From: JAXLRU01 sp046330935
GTDB lineage: Bacteria > Actinomycetota > Actinomycetes > Actinomycetales > Kineosporiaceae
DNA: 64,000 nt
NCBI GenBank assembly: GCA_046330935.1
Contig: JAXLRU010000002.1
Location: 868,001-932,000, forward strand
Reading direction: 5' to 3'
The stretch's first letter is position 1. Each line of letters begins with the position of its first letter. Both the position numbers and the translations under genes were made by a program. The notes under the pieces are model-generated. The model did no database searches and had not been told where the DNA came from. It saw only the letters and a list, made by a program, of their open reading frames with translations. Shown here one piece after another: positions 7,736-15,471 of the stretch.

Positions 7736-9873
7736 GGAAGCTCGGGGTCGTCACGCAGCCCTCCTGCCACGGCGACCGCTCGGACGGCGCCGCCTCGCCC
7801 GTCAGCCGCAGCGTCGCCCTCGTCGGCAACCCGAACATCGGCAAGTCGACCCTGTTCAACGCGCTCACCGGGGCCCACCGCCGGGTCGGCAACTGGCAGG
7901 GCACCTCCGTCGAGGTGGGCCGCGGCACCTGGCGGGTGCCCGCCTCCGCCGCCGGCCCCGCGCTGGAGCTGCCCGTGCTCGACCTGCCGGGCGCCGTCAG
8001 CCTCGACGCCGTCTCCCCCGACGAGGACCTCACCCGCGACCTGCTCTACGGCGGCACCTGCGCGTGCGACCACGGCCCGCAGACGTGCGAGGAGACGGCG
8101 TGCGCGTGCCGCGCGTCGGCCCGCCCGCGGCTGACCGTCGTCCTGCTCGACGCCTCCGACCTCACCCGCGGCCTCTACCTGCTGCGCCAGGTCCGTGAGC
8201 TCGCGCTGCGCGTCGTCGTGGCGATGAGCATGAACGACGTGGCGCACCGGCGAGGACTGAGCGTCGACGCCGACGCCCTGGCCCGCCACCTCGGCGTCCC
8301 CGTCGTGCCCGTCGACCCGCGGCGGCGCACCGGCCTCGACGCCCTCGGGGACGCCGTCCGCGCCAGCCTCGCCGCGCCCGTCCCGGCGCCGCTGCCCGTG
8401 CCCGCCGTCCCGACCCCCGTCGGCGGGCACCCCTCCTCGCCCGACGCGGCGCCGGACCTGCGTGACGGCGACGACGAGCTGGCCCGCGCCGACGCCCGGT
8501 TCACGTGGATCCTGGACGTCGCCGCCGACGTCGTCCGGCACGACGGCGGCCGCGGCGAGACCTGGCCCGACCGGCTCGACCGCCTCGCCACCGGCAAGGT
8601 CAGCGGCCCCGTGCTCTTCCTCGCCGTGATGTGGGTGCTGTTCCGGCTGACCACCTCCGTGGCCGCACCCCTGCAGGGCCTGCTCGGCGACTGGGTCGCG
8701 GGCCCGTTCTCCGACGCGGTGCGCTCCGGGCTCGCGGCCGTGTCCCTCGGCGGCGGCTGGATCGAGGGCCTGCTCGTCGACGGGCTCATCGCCGGGGTCG
8801 GGACCGTGCTCAGCTTCGTCCCCCTGATGGCGCTGATCTTCCTGGCGCTCGCCGTGCTGGAGGACTCCGGCTACCTCGCCCGCGCCGCCGTCGTCACCGA
8901 CCGGCTGATGCGCGCGGTGGGCCTGCCCGGCCGGGCGTTCCTGCCGCTGACCGTGGGCTTCGGCTGCAACGTGCCCGCCGTGTCGGCCACGCGCGCGCTG
9001 CCCGACGCCCGGCACCGGCTGCTCACCACCCTGCTCGTTCCGTTCACCACCTGCTCGGCGCGGCTGCCCGTCTACGTCATGGTCGGGTCGGTGTTCTTCG
9101 GCGCCCACGCCGGCGACGCCGTGTTCGCCATGTACGTGCTGTCGATCGTGCTCGTGGTCCTCACCGGCATCGCGCTGCGCAAGACGCTGCTGCGCGCCGT
9201 GGCCCCCGACCCGCTCGTCCTCGACCTGCCCCGCTACCAGCGCCCCTCCGTCCGCGTGCTCGCGTCGTCGGTGTGGATGCGCCTGGCCGACTTCCTGCGC
9301 ACAGCCGGCGGCGTGATCGTGGGCGCCGTCGTCGTCGTATGGCTGCTCGGCTCCGTGGCCCTGCCCGCCGCATGGATGTCGGGCACCGCCGGCACCTCCG
9401 CGCGGATCGGCGACGGGTTCGCCGTCTCGGCCCAGACGCCCGTCGAGCGCTCGCTGTACCGCGGGCTCGCCGAGCTGGCCGAGCCCGGGCTGGCCCCGGC
9501 CGGGTTCGGCGACTGGCACGCCTCCGGCGCCTTGCTCGTCGGGTTCGTCGCCAAGGAGGCCGTGGTCTCCAGCTGGGCGCAGACGTACTCGACGGAGGCG
9601 AGCCAGGCGGCCACGAACGGTGACGCGAGCCAGTCGGCGGCCGTGCACTCCGCGTTACGGCGGGACTTCGAGCGCACCTCCCACGGGTCTCCCGTGCCTG
9701 CCGCGTTGGCTTTCTGCGCGTTTCTGCTCGCCTACACCCCGTGTGCCGCCACACTGGCAGCACAGAAGCGTGAGGTCGGTTGGCGATGGACCCTCATCGG
9801 CGTCGGCGTGCAGATGCTCGTCGCGTGGGTGTTGGCCGTGCTGGTGTTCCAGGTCGGGAGGCTGCTGTGGTGA
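7729..9873 (+). CDS. feoB: Ferrous iron transporter B
   Basis: A 714-residue inner-membrane iron(II) permease with an N-terminal G domain. G1 is GNPNIGKST at residues 33-41, G3 is DLPG at 85-88, and the G4 position reads SMND rather than the usual NxxD. Two Gate domains follow from about residue 300 (LFLAVMWVLFRL; the pore motifs LTVGFGCNVPAV and PFTTCSARLPVY) and the C-terminal LAYTPCAATLAA helix. An unusual cysteine-rich insertion lies between G3 and G4, with Cys at 111, 113, 120, 125 and 127 (GTCACD, TCEETACAC). The GTG at 7729 overlaps feoA by 7 bp and the 3' end overlaps the FeoC-like gene by 4 bp. Length otherwise matches the family. Confidence 0.96.
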   Translation: MLRKLGVVTQPSCHGDRSDGAASPVSRSVALVGNPNIGKSTLFNALTGAHRRVGNWQGTSVEVGRGTWRVPASAAGPALELPVLDLPGAVSLDAVSPDEDLTRDLLYGGTCACDHGPQTCEETACACRASARPRLTVVLLDASDLTRGLYLLRQVRELALRVVVAMSMNDVAHRRGLSVDADALARHLGVPVVPVDPRRRTGLDALGDAVRASLAAPVPAPLPVPAVPTPVGGHPSSPDAAPDLRDGDDELARADARFTWILDVAADVVRHDGGRGETWPDRLDRLATGKVSGPVLFLAVMWVLFRLTTSVAAPLQGLLGDWVAGPFSDAVRSGLAAVSLGGGWIEGLLVDGLIAGVGTVLSFVPLMALIFLALAVLEDSGYLARAAVVTDRLMRAVGLPGRAFLPLTVGFGCNVPAVSATRALPDARHRLLTTLLVPFTTCSARLPVYVMVGSVFFGAHAGDAVFAMYVLSIVLVVLTGIALRKTLLRAVAPDPLVLDLPRYQRPSVRVLASSVWMRLADFLRTAGGVIVGAVVVVWLLGSVALPAAWMSGTAGTSARIGDGFAVSAQTPVERSLYRGLAELAEPGLAPAGFGDWHASGALLVGFVAKEAVVSSWAQTYSTEASQAATNGDASQSAAVHSALRRDFERTSHGSPVPAALAFCAFLLAYTPCAATLAAQKREVGWRWTLIGVGVQMLVAWVLAVLVFQVGRLLW

Positions 9874-10310
9874 GCGGACGGCGGAGCAGGGCCGGGCTGC
9901 GGCTCGTGGCCGGGCTCGGGCAGGAGCGTCCCCGCGACGAGGCGGACGCCGCGCCCGAGGGCTCGGTGCCCGCCCCGCCCGAGGCCGCGGTGGTGCCGGC
10001 CTCGCCCCAGGGCCCCCTCGACGCCGTCATGGCGCAGGTGATGGCCGGCACCGGCGACCCGCTGTCGATTTCGCTGCTCACCGGCATGGACATCTCGCTC
10101 GTGCGTGCCTGTCTCGACCACCTCGTGCGCACCGGCCGGCTGCGGGCGGAGGTGCTGGCCTCGGCCTGCTCGGGGGTCTGCGGAGGCTGCCCGGCCACCC
10201 AGATGGGGTGCGGAAGCGCTTCCGCGGCCGGTCGTGGCGAGGCCGTCGGCGCCGACGGGCCCGTGCGGCCCGTCCGCGGCCTGCGCGTGATCAGCGTGGT
10301 GCGCCGCTGA
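9870..10310 (+). CDS. FeoC-like small regulator with Cys cluster
   Basis: A 146-residue protein translated from a GTG that overlaps the feoB stop (GTGA). After a low-complexity Ala/Pro linker, residues about 50-95 form a winged-helix-like segment (LDAVMAQVMAG, ISLLTGMDISLVRACLDHLVRTGRL). It is followed by four cysteines spaced C-x3-C-x2-C-x6-C in the ACSGVCGGCPATQMGCG segment. This arrangement parallels FeoC of enterobacteria, where a similar cysteine set binds an oxygen-sensitive iron-sulfur cluster and the protein protects or regulates FeoB. The function is inferred from fold pattern and operon position; overall similarity to FeoC is limited and the protein is about twice as long. Confidence 0.75.
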   Translation: MSGRRSRAGLRLVAGLGQERPRDEADAAPEGSVPAPPEAAVVPASPQGPLDAVMAQVMAGTGDPLSISLLTGMDISLVRACLDHLVRTGRLRAEVLASACSGVCGGCPATQMGCGSASAAGRGEAVGADGPVRPVRGLRVISVVRR

Positions 10311-10369
10311 CGGTTCCCCGCGGCTGACGGTCCGGAGCTGACGGTCCGGAACTGCCGACGGTGGTGCGC

Positions 10370-10414
10370 CGCCGACGCCACCCCGCGGCCGAGTGCCGCG
10401 AGGTGGCGCCGGCG
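10370..10414. terminator. Bidirectional terminator hairpin after feo operon
   Basis: GCCACCCCGCGGC (10377-10389) pairs with GCCGCGAGGTGGC (10395-10407) around a 5-base loop with one mismatch, and pairing extends on both sides. It lies between convergent stops at 10310 and 10421. Confidence 0.65.
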
Positions 10415-10420
10415 ACGCGC

Positions 10421-11674
10421 TCACTCGGTGGGCAGCGTCCAGGTCAGCGACGTCGCCTTGGTCGTCGAGACCTTCACCGGCGTGGCGGACGCCGCGTCCG
10501 GCGCCCCCGCGTACCAGAACGTGGTGGGCACGCCCTCGGGGCTGTACACGGTGGCCGACAGCTTCACTGTGCCGGCCGCCACCCCCCGCAGGTCGAAGGT
10601 GCCGCCGGGGGCGCTCATGCCCTGCTCCCAGCCGCTGCGGTCACCCGACAGCGTCCACGCCTGCACATTCGCCTGGCTGGCCGCGGCAGGCACGCCCGCG
10701 AGCGTGACCTGCAGCTTCGCCTCCGGCTTCGTCCGGATGTCCGCGGTGACGGACCCTCCCCACGGCACGTCGACGGGCGTCGCCGAGGCCGAGTCCGTGG
10801 CGCCGCCCGTGTAGGTGAACGCGAAGGACGCCGGGTAGTCGTAGGCGACCAGCGGCTTGACCACGTGCGCGAGGCCGGTGATCCGGTACTTGCCCTGCGA
10901 GTCCGTGCGCGCCGTCCACGCGTCCGTCATGGGCGGCATCGACAGGTCGGGCACGCCGGCCAGGCTGACCAGGACGGCGACCGCGGGCTTGCCGTCGGGC
11001 AGGGTCACGGTGCCGCTCACGGTGGCCGCGCCGCCCGACGTCCAGGTGAGGGTGCGCACCTGCCCCGCCGTCACCGCGTACGTGGTGGACGGCGCGCCCA
11101 GACCGGGCGCGTAGGACCAGGGGAAGCCCTCGACCGCCGGTGCGTACACCGTGTAGGACCCCGCGGCGAGACCGCGGATCGCCCAGCGGCCCTTGGCGTC
11201 CGTGCACGTGCCCTTCTGGCGCGCCAGCGTGGGCGCGTACGGGTCGTCGGGGAGGGCGGCGGTGGGGCACACGCCCACGCGCGGCGCACCCGTCTCGTCG
11301 ACGATCGTGCCCCGCAGGACCGCCGACGGCGCCAGGGTCAGCGTGACGGCCACCGCGCCCGAGCCGTCGACCTGCGTCGAGACCGCGCCGCGCGAGCCGC
11401 TCGGCGTCCACGCGACGATCGTCCGCCGCGACGGCGAGACCGGGAGGGTGAGGGTCGCGACGCCGTCGGCCCCGGAACAGGCCTTGCGGCCCGTGTACGC
11501 GACGCTCACGCACGCCTTGGCGACCGGCGCGCCCGCCGGATCCACCAGCGTCGCGACGATCCGCGACATCTCCGTGGCCGCCTGCCCCGGCGCTGCCACC
11601 CCCAGCGGGGCGACGGCCAGCAGGGCGCCCAGCCCTGCCACGACACCCGCTCGCGTTCGCCTGTTCGTGATCAT
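10421..11674 (-). CDS. Secreted protein with carboxypeptidase-regulatory-like beta domains
   Basis: A 417-residue exported protein. Residues 1-33 are a signal peptide (RRTRAGVV start, hydrophobic core, cleavage near GQAAT). The rest is a chain of roughly 90-residue beta-sandwich units of the carboxypeptidase-regulatory/Cna-B-like type. The recurrent signature is G-x-V/I-x(8)-G-x-P-x(6)-V (IVDETGAPRVGVCV-like, VTLPDGKPAVAVLVSL) followed by T/D-x-G-x-Y/W-x-I-x-G-L (DAKGRWAIRGLAAG, DSQGKYRITGL). It has no catalytic domain or sorting motif, so it is probably a soluble or loosely attached surface protein. It is a paralogue of the 612-residue protein encoded at 15468-17306, with which it shares the late FTYTGG / VxVPWG segment. 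Function unknown. The ATG at 11674 is preceded by GGGAGG. Confidence 0.75.
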   Translation of the reverse strand: MITNRRTRAGVVAGLGALLAVAPLGVAAPGQAATEMSRIVATLVDPAGAPVAKACVSVAYTGRKACSGADGVATLTLPVSPSRRTIVAWTPSGSRGAVSTQVDGSGAVAVTLTLAPSAVLRGTIVDETGAPRVGVCPTAALPDDPYAPTLARQKGTCTDAKGRWAIRGLAAGSYTVYAPAVEGFPWSYAPGLGAPSTTYAVTAGQVRTLTWTSGGAATVSGTVTLPDGKPAVAVLVSLAGVPDLSMPPMTDAWTARTDSQGKYRITGLAHVVKPLVAYDYPASFAFTYTGGATDSASATPVDVPWGGSVTADIRTKPEAKLQVTLAGVPAAASQANVQAWTLSGDRSGWEQGMSAPGGTFDLRGVAAGTVKLSATVYSPEGVPTTFWYAGAPDAASATPVKVSTTKATSLTWTLPTE

Positions 11675-11937
11675 GACGACCTCCCCCGGGCGAGGTGCGG
11701 CGTCGACGCCGGCGGTGATCCCTCCCCGTGCGGCACCGACCGTAGACCTGGCCGCCGACGCGGGCGACGCACTTTCCGATCGTGATCGTTCCTGTCGATC
11801 TCACGCACCGTGCCGGTGGTTGCTCAGGGCTTCCGGACGGCGTCACGCTCGGTGCGCGAGAGCCCGCGGACGCCGAACGGGCGACGCGGGGCCCGTTCCA
11901 GCCTCACCCACCGTCACCCGGTGCCACCGTGAGATCC

Positions 11938-12309
11938 ATGACCAGGGACGAGCTGCGGGCGGCGCTGGCCGCCGCCGACGGTGAGGGCGCGGCGCTGTGC
12001 CTCGCGGCCCTCGACGACCCCGACGTGTCGGTGCACCAGGCGCCCGACGGCGACCGGCCCGTGCCCGTCACCGACCTCCTGCGCGCCATGGGCCGCCGTG
12101 CCCGCTGGGCCCGCACCGCCGGGCTGCCCGCCGTGGGCCTCGACGAGACGGTCGACGCGCTGCTGCGCACCCCTCACGAGGCACTGCGCCTGGAGCTGGT
12201 CGCGGCCGGGATGCGCGAGTTCCCCGCCTGCACCGTGATGCTCGCGCCCGCCTCCGACGAGGTGGTCGCCGTCGTCGCCGTCACCGGCCGGGTGCCGTCG
12301 CTCGGCTGA
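11938..12309 (+). CDS. Hypothetical protein, 123 residues
   Basis: Unrecognised small cytosolic protein, acidic and alpha/beta in pattern. It begins MTRDELRAALAAADGE and ends in a hydrophobic strand pair (ACTVMLAPASDEVVAVVAV). Codon use is typical of real genes here (G/C third positions throughout), which is the main support. The ATG at 11938 is chosen because the longer upstream frame is Pro/Arg-rich and unlike protein; there is no strong ribosome-binding site. It stands alone between a divergent secreted-protein gene and a convergent membrane-anchored gene. No function can be assigned. Confidence 0.6.
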   Translation: MTRDELRAALAAADGEGAALCLAALDDPDVSVHQAPDGDRPVPVTDLLRAMGRRARWARTAGLPAVGLDETVDALLRTPHEALRLELVAAGMREFPACTVMLAPASDEVVAVVAVTGRVPSLG

Positions 12310-12410
12310 CCGCCGTCGTCCCGCAGGTGCCAGTTGCGCATCTTCCGTGAGGCGCGTCAGCGGTTTCGGCGGCGTGTCTCACGGACGCCGCGCATCTGCC
12401 GCGCGTCGGA

Positions 12411-13076
12411 TCAGCCCCGCGACGACGGCGTGAGGCGCTCGAGGGGCACGGTGGCGCTGCGCGAGTCGGGGCAGATGCGCTGGGCGGCGTCCTGCGTGGC
12501 CGCGAGCATCCCCACGGCGTCGAACCCGGGCGCGGGGCTGCCCGCGAGGGTGGTGCCGTCGTGGGCGTTCACCCACACCAGCAGGCCCTCACCGTCCACG
12601 GGGCGGCCCTGACCGATCGCGGGCCAGAGCAGGACGGTGCTGCCGGCGGCCGGGGCGTCCGCAGGCGGGGCGAGCCCGCCGCCGTCCGCGCCGCCGTCGG
12701 ACCCGCCGTCAGTCCCGTCTGACCCGCCGCCCGACCCCGTGACGTCGGCGCCGGCCGTCGCCTCGGCGGATCGCACCATCACCCGCCAGCCCTCGGCTCG
12801 GGTCGGACCGTCCTCGAGCTCGACCACCCCGTCCATCCGCGCGCGCAGCAGCAGGGTGGAGGACGTCCCCCAGTCGGCGACCTGCTCGGGCACGGGCGCC
12901 GCGCACCGCGACGCCGTGGGCGTGCGGCCGGCCGCGCCCTGTGGCAGCCCGCGCCACCAGATGACCAGCGCCAGCACCACCAGGCTGACGCCCAGCAGTC
13001 GCATCGGGCCCTGGTGCAGCGCCCACCGGCCCGAGGGCTCCTGCTCGGTGACGTCGGGTGGGGAGACCATGAGCAC
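12411..13076 (-). CDS. Membrane-anchored hypothetical protein
   Basis: A 221-residue protein with a short cytoplasmic N-terminus, one transmembrane helix (about residues 26-43, LLGVSLVVLALVIWW) and an external domain. The external part carries a Gly/Asp/Ser-rich disordered stretch (GSGGGSDGTDGGSDGG near residue 115) and two cysteines that may pair (RCAAP near 58 and RICPD near 203). The final strand block (GSTVLLWPAIGQGRP, LLVWVNAHDG) suggests a beta-rich fold. No family was recognised. The GTG at 13076 has AGG seven bases upstream; ATG at 13070 is an alternative. The gene is convergent with the 123-residue hypothetical. Confidence 0.55.
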   Translation of the reverse strand: MLMVSPPDVTEQEPSGRWALHQGPMRLLGVSLVVLALVIWWRGLPQGAAGRTPTASRCAAPVPEQVADWGTSSTLLLRARMDGVVELEDGPTRAEGWRVMVRSAEATAGADVTGSGGGSDGTDGGSDGGADGGGLAPPADAPAAGSTVLLWPAIGQGRPVDGEGLLVWVNAHDGTTLAGSPAPGFDAVGMLAATQDAAQRICPDSRSATVPLERLTPSSRG

Positions 13077-13196
13077 AGTGTCGCCTAGTTGAGATTCCGT
13101 GAGGGTCGTCCGATACTGAGCATGCCGAGGGCCTGGGGCCTGAGGTAGTGAGCCCCGCAGGCCGCCGGACGACGGCTGAGCGGGGCTTCGCGCTGT

Positions 13197-13723
13197 CTAC
13201 AGCTCGACGACCTCTGTGACGAGTCCGGAGACCAAGTCTCGCCAGGCACGGTCGCGGCACCAGGCCCAGGCGATCGCGTCAGGCACCCAGAGGAGCGGGT
13301 CATCCACGCCCCGCAGGTGGTCGAAGCGCAGGGTGTCCGCCGCCCGTAGCCGCGAACGCTCAGCCTTGATCGCTCGTCGATCGTGAACGATGAGCGAGTC
13401 GTCTTGCTCGATCACGAGCCGTTCCGCTCCCACGGTCACCAGGTCGCCCACGAGGCGGGTCAAGATCCGTCGCCGTGAGTCGAGATCGGTGCGTTCGCGA
13501 GCGGTGTAGATCCTTGCCGTGACACGTAGGTCGCCGAGCCGGGCGAGGAACTTGCGCCGGACGCGTCGCTCTCGCTCTGGAAGTGCACCCGACGGGTCCC
13601 GGGCATCTGCATCGCCCGCACGGCCGCGCGCGTGCTGGCCAGCCCTTGGCGCGCTACGACGGCCGCTACCACGACATATGCGTCCCGCTTGGACTCGTCG
13701 ATGAACACGTGCTCCCCGGGCAT
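13197..13723 (-). pseudogene. Frameshifted DUF3800-like gene
   Basis: Two minus-strand frames join into one protein. The first begins MPGEHVFIDESKRDAYVVVA, the FIDES start of the DUF3800 family (RNase H-like fold, often linked to defence or mobile regions), and runs to VHFQSE. The second continues as RRVRRKFLARLGDLRVTARI and runs through DDPLLWVPDAIAWAW, the conserved family end with acidic residues. The switch falls in the repetitive stretch GAGCGAGAGCGA near 13565-13580, where one base has been gained or lost. Together they would give about 175 residues, somewhat short for the family. It may be a decayed gene, a sequencing error in a repeat, or a slippage site. The activity is unknown. Confidence 0.65.
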
Positions 13724-13863
13724 GAACCTGGAGGGTAGACGCTGTCACCGGCAGAGCCGGGGTGGTCGTCATGCCCCCGGTCCTACGCCTCGCCAGTGAT
13801 GTCTGGCATGGCGGTAGACCCGTCGAGGGCTACTCGAGTGCCCCAGCGGGGTACGCAGGGGGC

Positions 13864-14160
13864 ATGAACCCACGGCCCACGAGCTACGCCGTCGCCGCCT
13901 CGTCGCGCTGGGTCGATCCGGACGGCGTCCGCATGCCCGCCGGTGAGGCCCACGCCTGGGAGCGCGGCACGAACCAGACCGTGTGCGGGCTGGCGCTGTC
14001 GCGCTCGGGCCTGGAGCGGTTCTCGCACGTCCCGTTCCCGCAGGTGCTGCCGGAGACGGGGGGCGCGGCCGACGAGGTCGACCGGGTCTGCCCGCGCTGC
14101 CGGGCCGCGGTCGTCGGACGCCGTGAGCGCGGCTGGGTGCGCACCTCGCCGCGACCCTGA
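13864..14160 (+). CDS. Small hypothetical protein with CxxC
   Basis: A 98-residue cytosolic protein beginning MNPRPTSYAVAASSRWVD, with the recognisable actinobacterial pattern TVCGLALSRSGLERFSHVPFPQV and a late CPRCR. The single upstream Cys plus the CPRC pair could bind a metal ion, but only three cysteines are present. ATG at 13864 follows GCAGGGGG at good spacing; upstream in-frame sequence is not protein-like. No function can be named. It lies between two frameshifted genes on the opposite strand. Confidence 0.6.
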   Translation: MNPRPTSYAVAASSRWVDPDGVRMPAGEAHAWERGTNQTVCGLALSRSGLERFSHVPFPQVLPETGGAADEVDRVCPRCRAAVVGRRERGWVRTSPRP

Positions 14161-14179
14161 GCCTGCCGAGCGGGCCCGG

Positions 14180-14718
14180 TCAGCCGATCCAGGACGCGAC
14201 GGCGTGCCAGGCCTGGACGAGCAGCCACACCGCGCCGATCACCATCAGTCCGAGGGCGGTCAGCAGGATCGCCCCACCCACCGCGTCGCCGCCGGGAACC
14301 TGCGGCTGCGGCGCGCGGGGGTCGGCCCATGAGACCGGCGCCCCGACCGACTGCTCGGCCTGCGCCCGCACGGCCGCGAGCCGCTCCCGGACCGCCGGTG
14401 ACGGGGCGGCCTCCTCCCCGCCGGGCCACGCCAGCGCCTGCATGAGCCGCAGCGGGGGGTAGGCGCGCTCGGCCGCGCGCAGCTCGTCGGCGTCGGGCTC
14501 CTCGCTCAGGTACGTCCAGCGGCCCGCCTGGGCGAGGTCACCCTCGGCCCGGTACAGCTCCGCGAGGCGCTCGCGCAGGTCGAGGCGCTGCGGGTACGTG
14601 CCGACGAGGCCGCGCAGCCGCGCCGGGCCAGCGGCTGCCGGCCGGCGGCGAGGTCGGCGTCGATCCGCGCGAGGGTCTGTTCGAGGGGCACCACGGCACG
14701 GTAGGACGAGGGCGCCAC
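14180..14718 (-). pseudogene. Frameshifted DUF6584-like gene
   Basis: The N-terminal frame encodes VPLEQTLARIDADLAAGRQP followed by LARR. The continuation RLRGLVGTYPQRLDLRERLA, ELYRAEGDLAQAGRWTYLSEE and a C-terminal membrane helix (AILLTALGLMVIGAVWLLV) are in another frame. The two parts are adjacent in DUF6584-type proteins, which have a tetratricopeptide-like helical domain of unknown role. The break lies in the run CCCGGCGCGGCTGCG around 14620-14635, where adding one base restores the frame. The start is uncertain (GTG at 14718, or GTG at 14691 directly before PLEQ). It is downstream of the MOSC gene on the same strand. It may be a true pseudogene or a base-call error in GC-rich DNA. Confidence 0.6.
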
Positions 14719-14739
14719 CTCGGGCCACGGGATTGCGAC

Positions 14740-15471
14740 CTACAGCAGCCGCGCCTCGTCGCCGACGGCCACCCGACCGGGTCGCACGACGTCCGCCGTC
14801 ACCCCGAACGTGAGGTCCGCCCGCCCCGCGAGGGCCTTCAGCACCTCGGGTCGGGGCCCGCCGTCCTCGAGGTCGCGCTGGGGCATCGTGACCATGACGC
14901 AGCGGGGCATCAGGCCCGTCACCCGCATCACCACCTCGGCGCCAAGGGCGAGGCCGCGGCCGACCCATGCGTCCTCGGCGAGGACCCCCACCTCGGCACC
15001 CTGGCCGGCGGGGGCGTCGTCGAGCAGCAGGTTCGCCCGGAACCGGCGCGCGTCCACCGCGGCTCCGAGCTGCGCGGACAGCGCCGCGAGCCCGGACGCC
15101 GTGACGAGGTGGATCGGCGACTCGTCGTGATGGGGGACGGTCGTCTCGCGGCGCAGGGTCACGGGCCGGTCCAGGAGCCGCGACAGGGCGGCGTCGGCGC
15201 TGGGGGCACCCGCCTCGAGGACCTCACCGTCGGGCAGGACGACGTCGACGCTCCCGTCGGCGTGCAGGCGCGACCCGAGGCCGAGCAGGCCGTCGACCCG
15301 CCGGAACCGCCGCGTCGTCTTGCCGCTGCCGATGCCGCCGTCGGCGGTGTAGACGCCCCACGCTCTGTCGCCGTGCAGACCGCGTTCGCCGACCTCGGCG
15401 ACGGCGACCGCCTCCCCGCCCAGGGACTTGACGGGGTACCGCGTGAGCGAGGAGACGGTCGCGACGATCAC
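14740..15471 (-). CDS. MOSC domain protein (molybdenum cofactor sulfurase-like)
   Basis: A 243-residue cytosolic protein with a MOSC N-terminal beta barrel (VSSLTRYPVKSLGGEAV, GLHGDRAWGVY) and a MOSC domain from about residue 110 (SPIHLVTASGL, RRFRANLLLDD, and the conserved MPRCVMVTMPQ containing the predicted catalytic cysteine). Family members handle sulfur or nitrogen transfer on molybdenum cofactor enzymes, or reduce N-hydroxylated compounds. The exact substrate cannot be told. Its GTG start overlaps the stop of the upstream secreted-protein gene by 4 bp (GTGA), so the two are co-transcribed despite unrelated roles. Confidence 0.85.
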   Translation of the reverse strand: MIVATVSSLTRYPVKSLGGEAVAVAEVGERGLHGDRAWGVYTADGGIGSGKTTRRFRRVDGLLGLGSRLHADGSVDVVLPDGEVLEAGAPSADAALSRLLDRPVTLRRETTVPHHDESPIHLVTASGLAALSAQLGAAVDARRFRANLLLDDAPAGQGAEVGVLAEDAWVGRGLALGAEVVMRVTGLMPRCVMVTMPQRDLEDGGPRPEVLKALAGRADLTFGVTADVVRPGRVAVGDEARLL

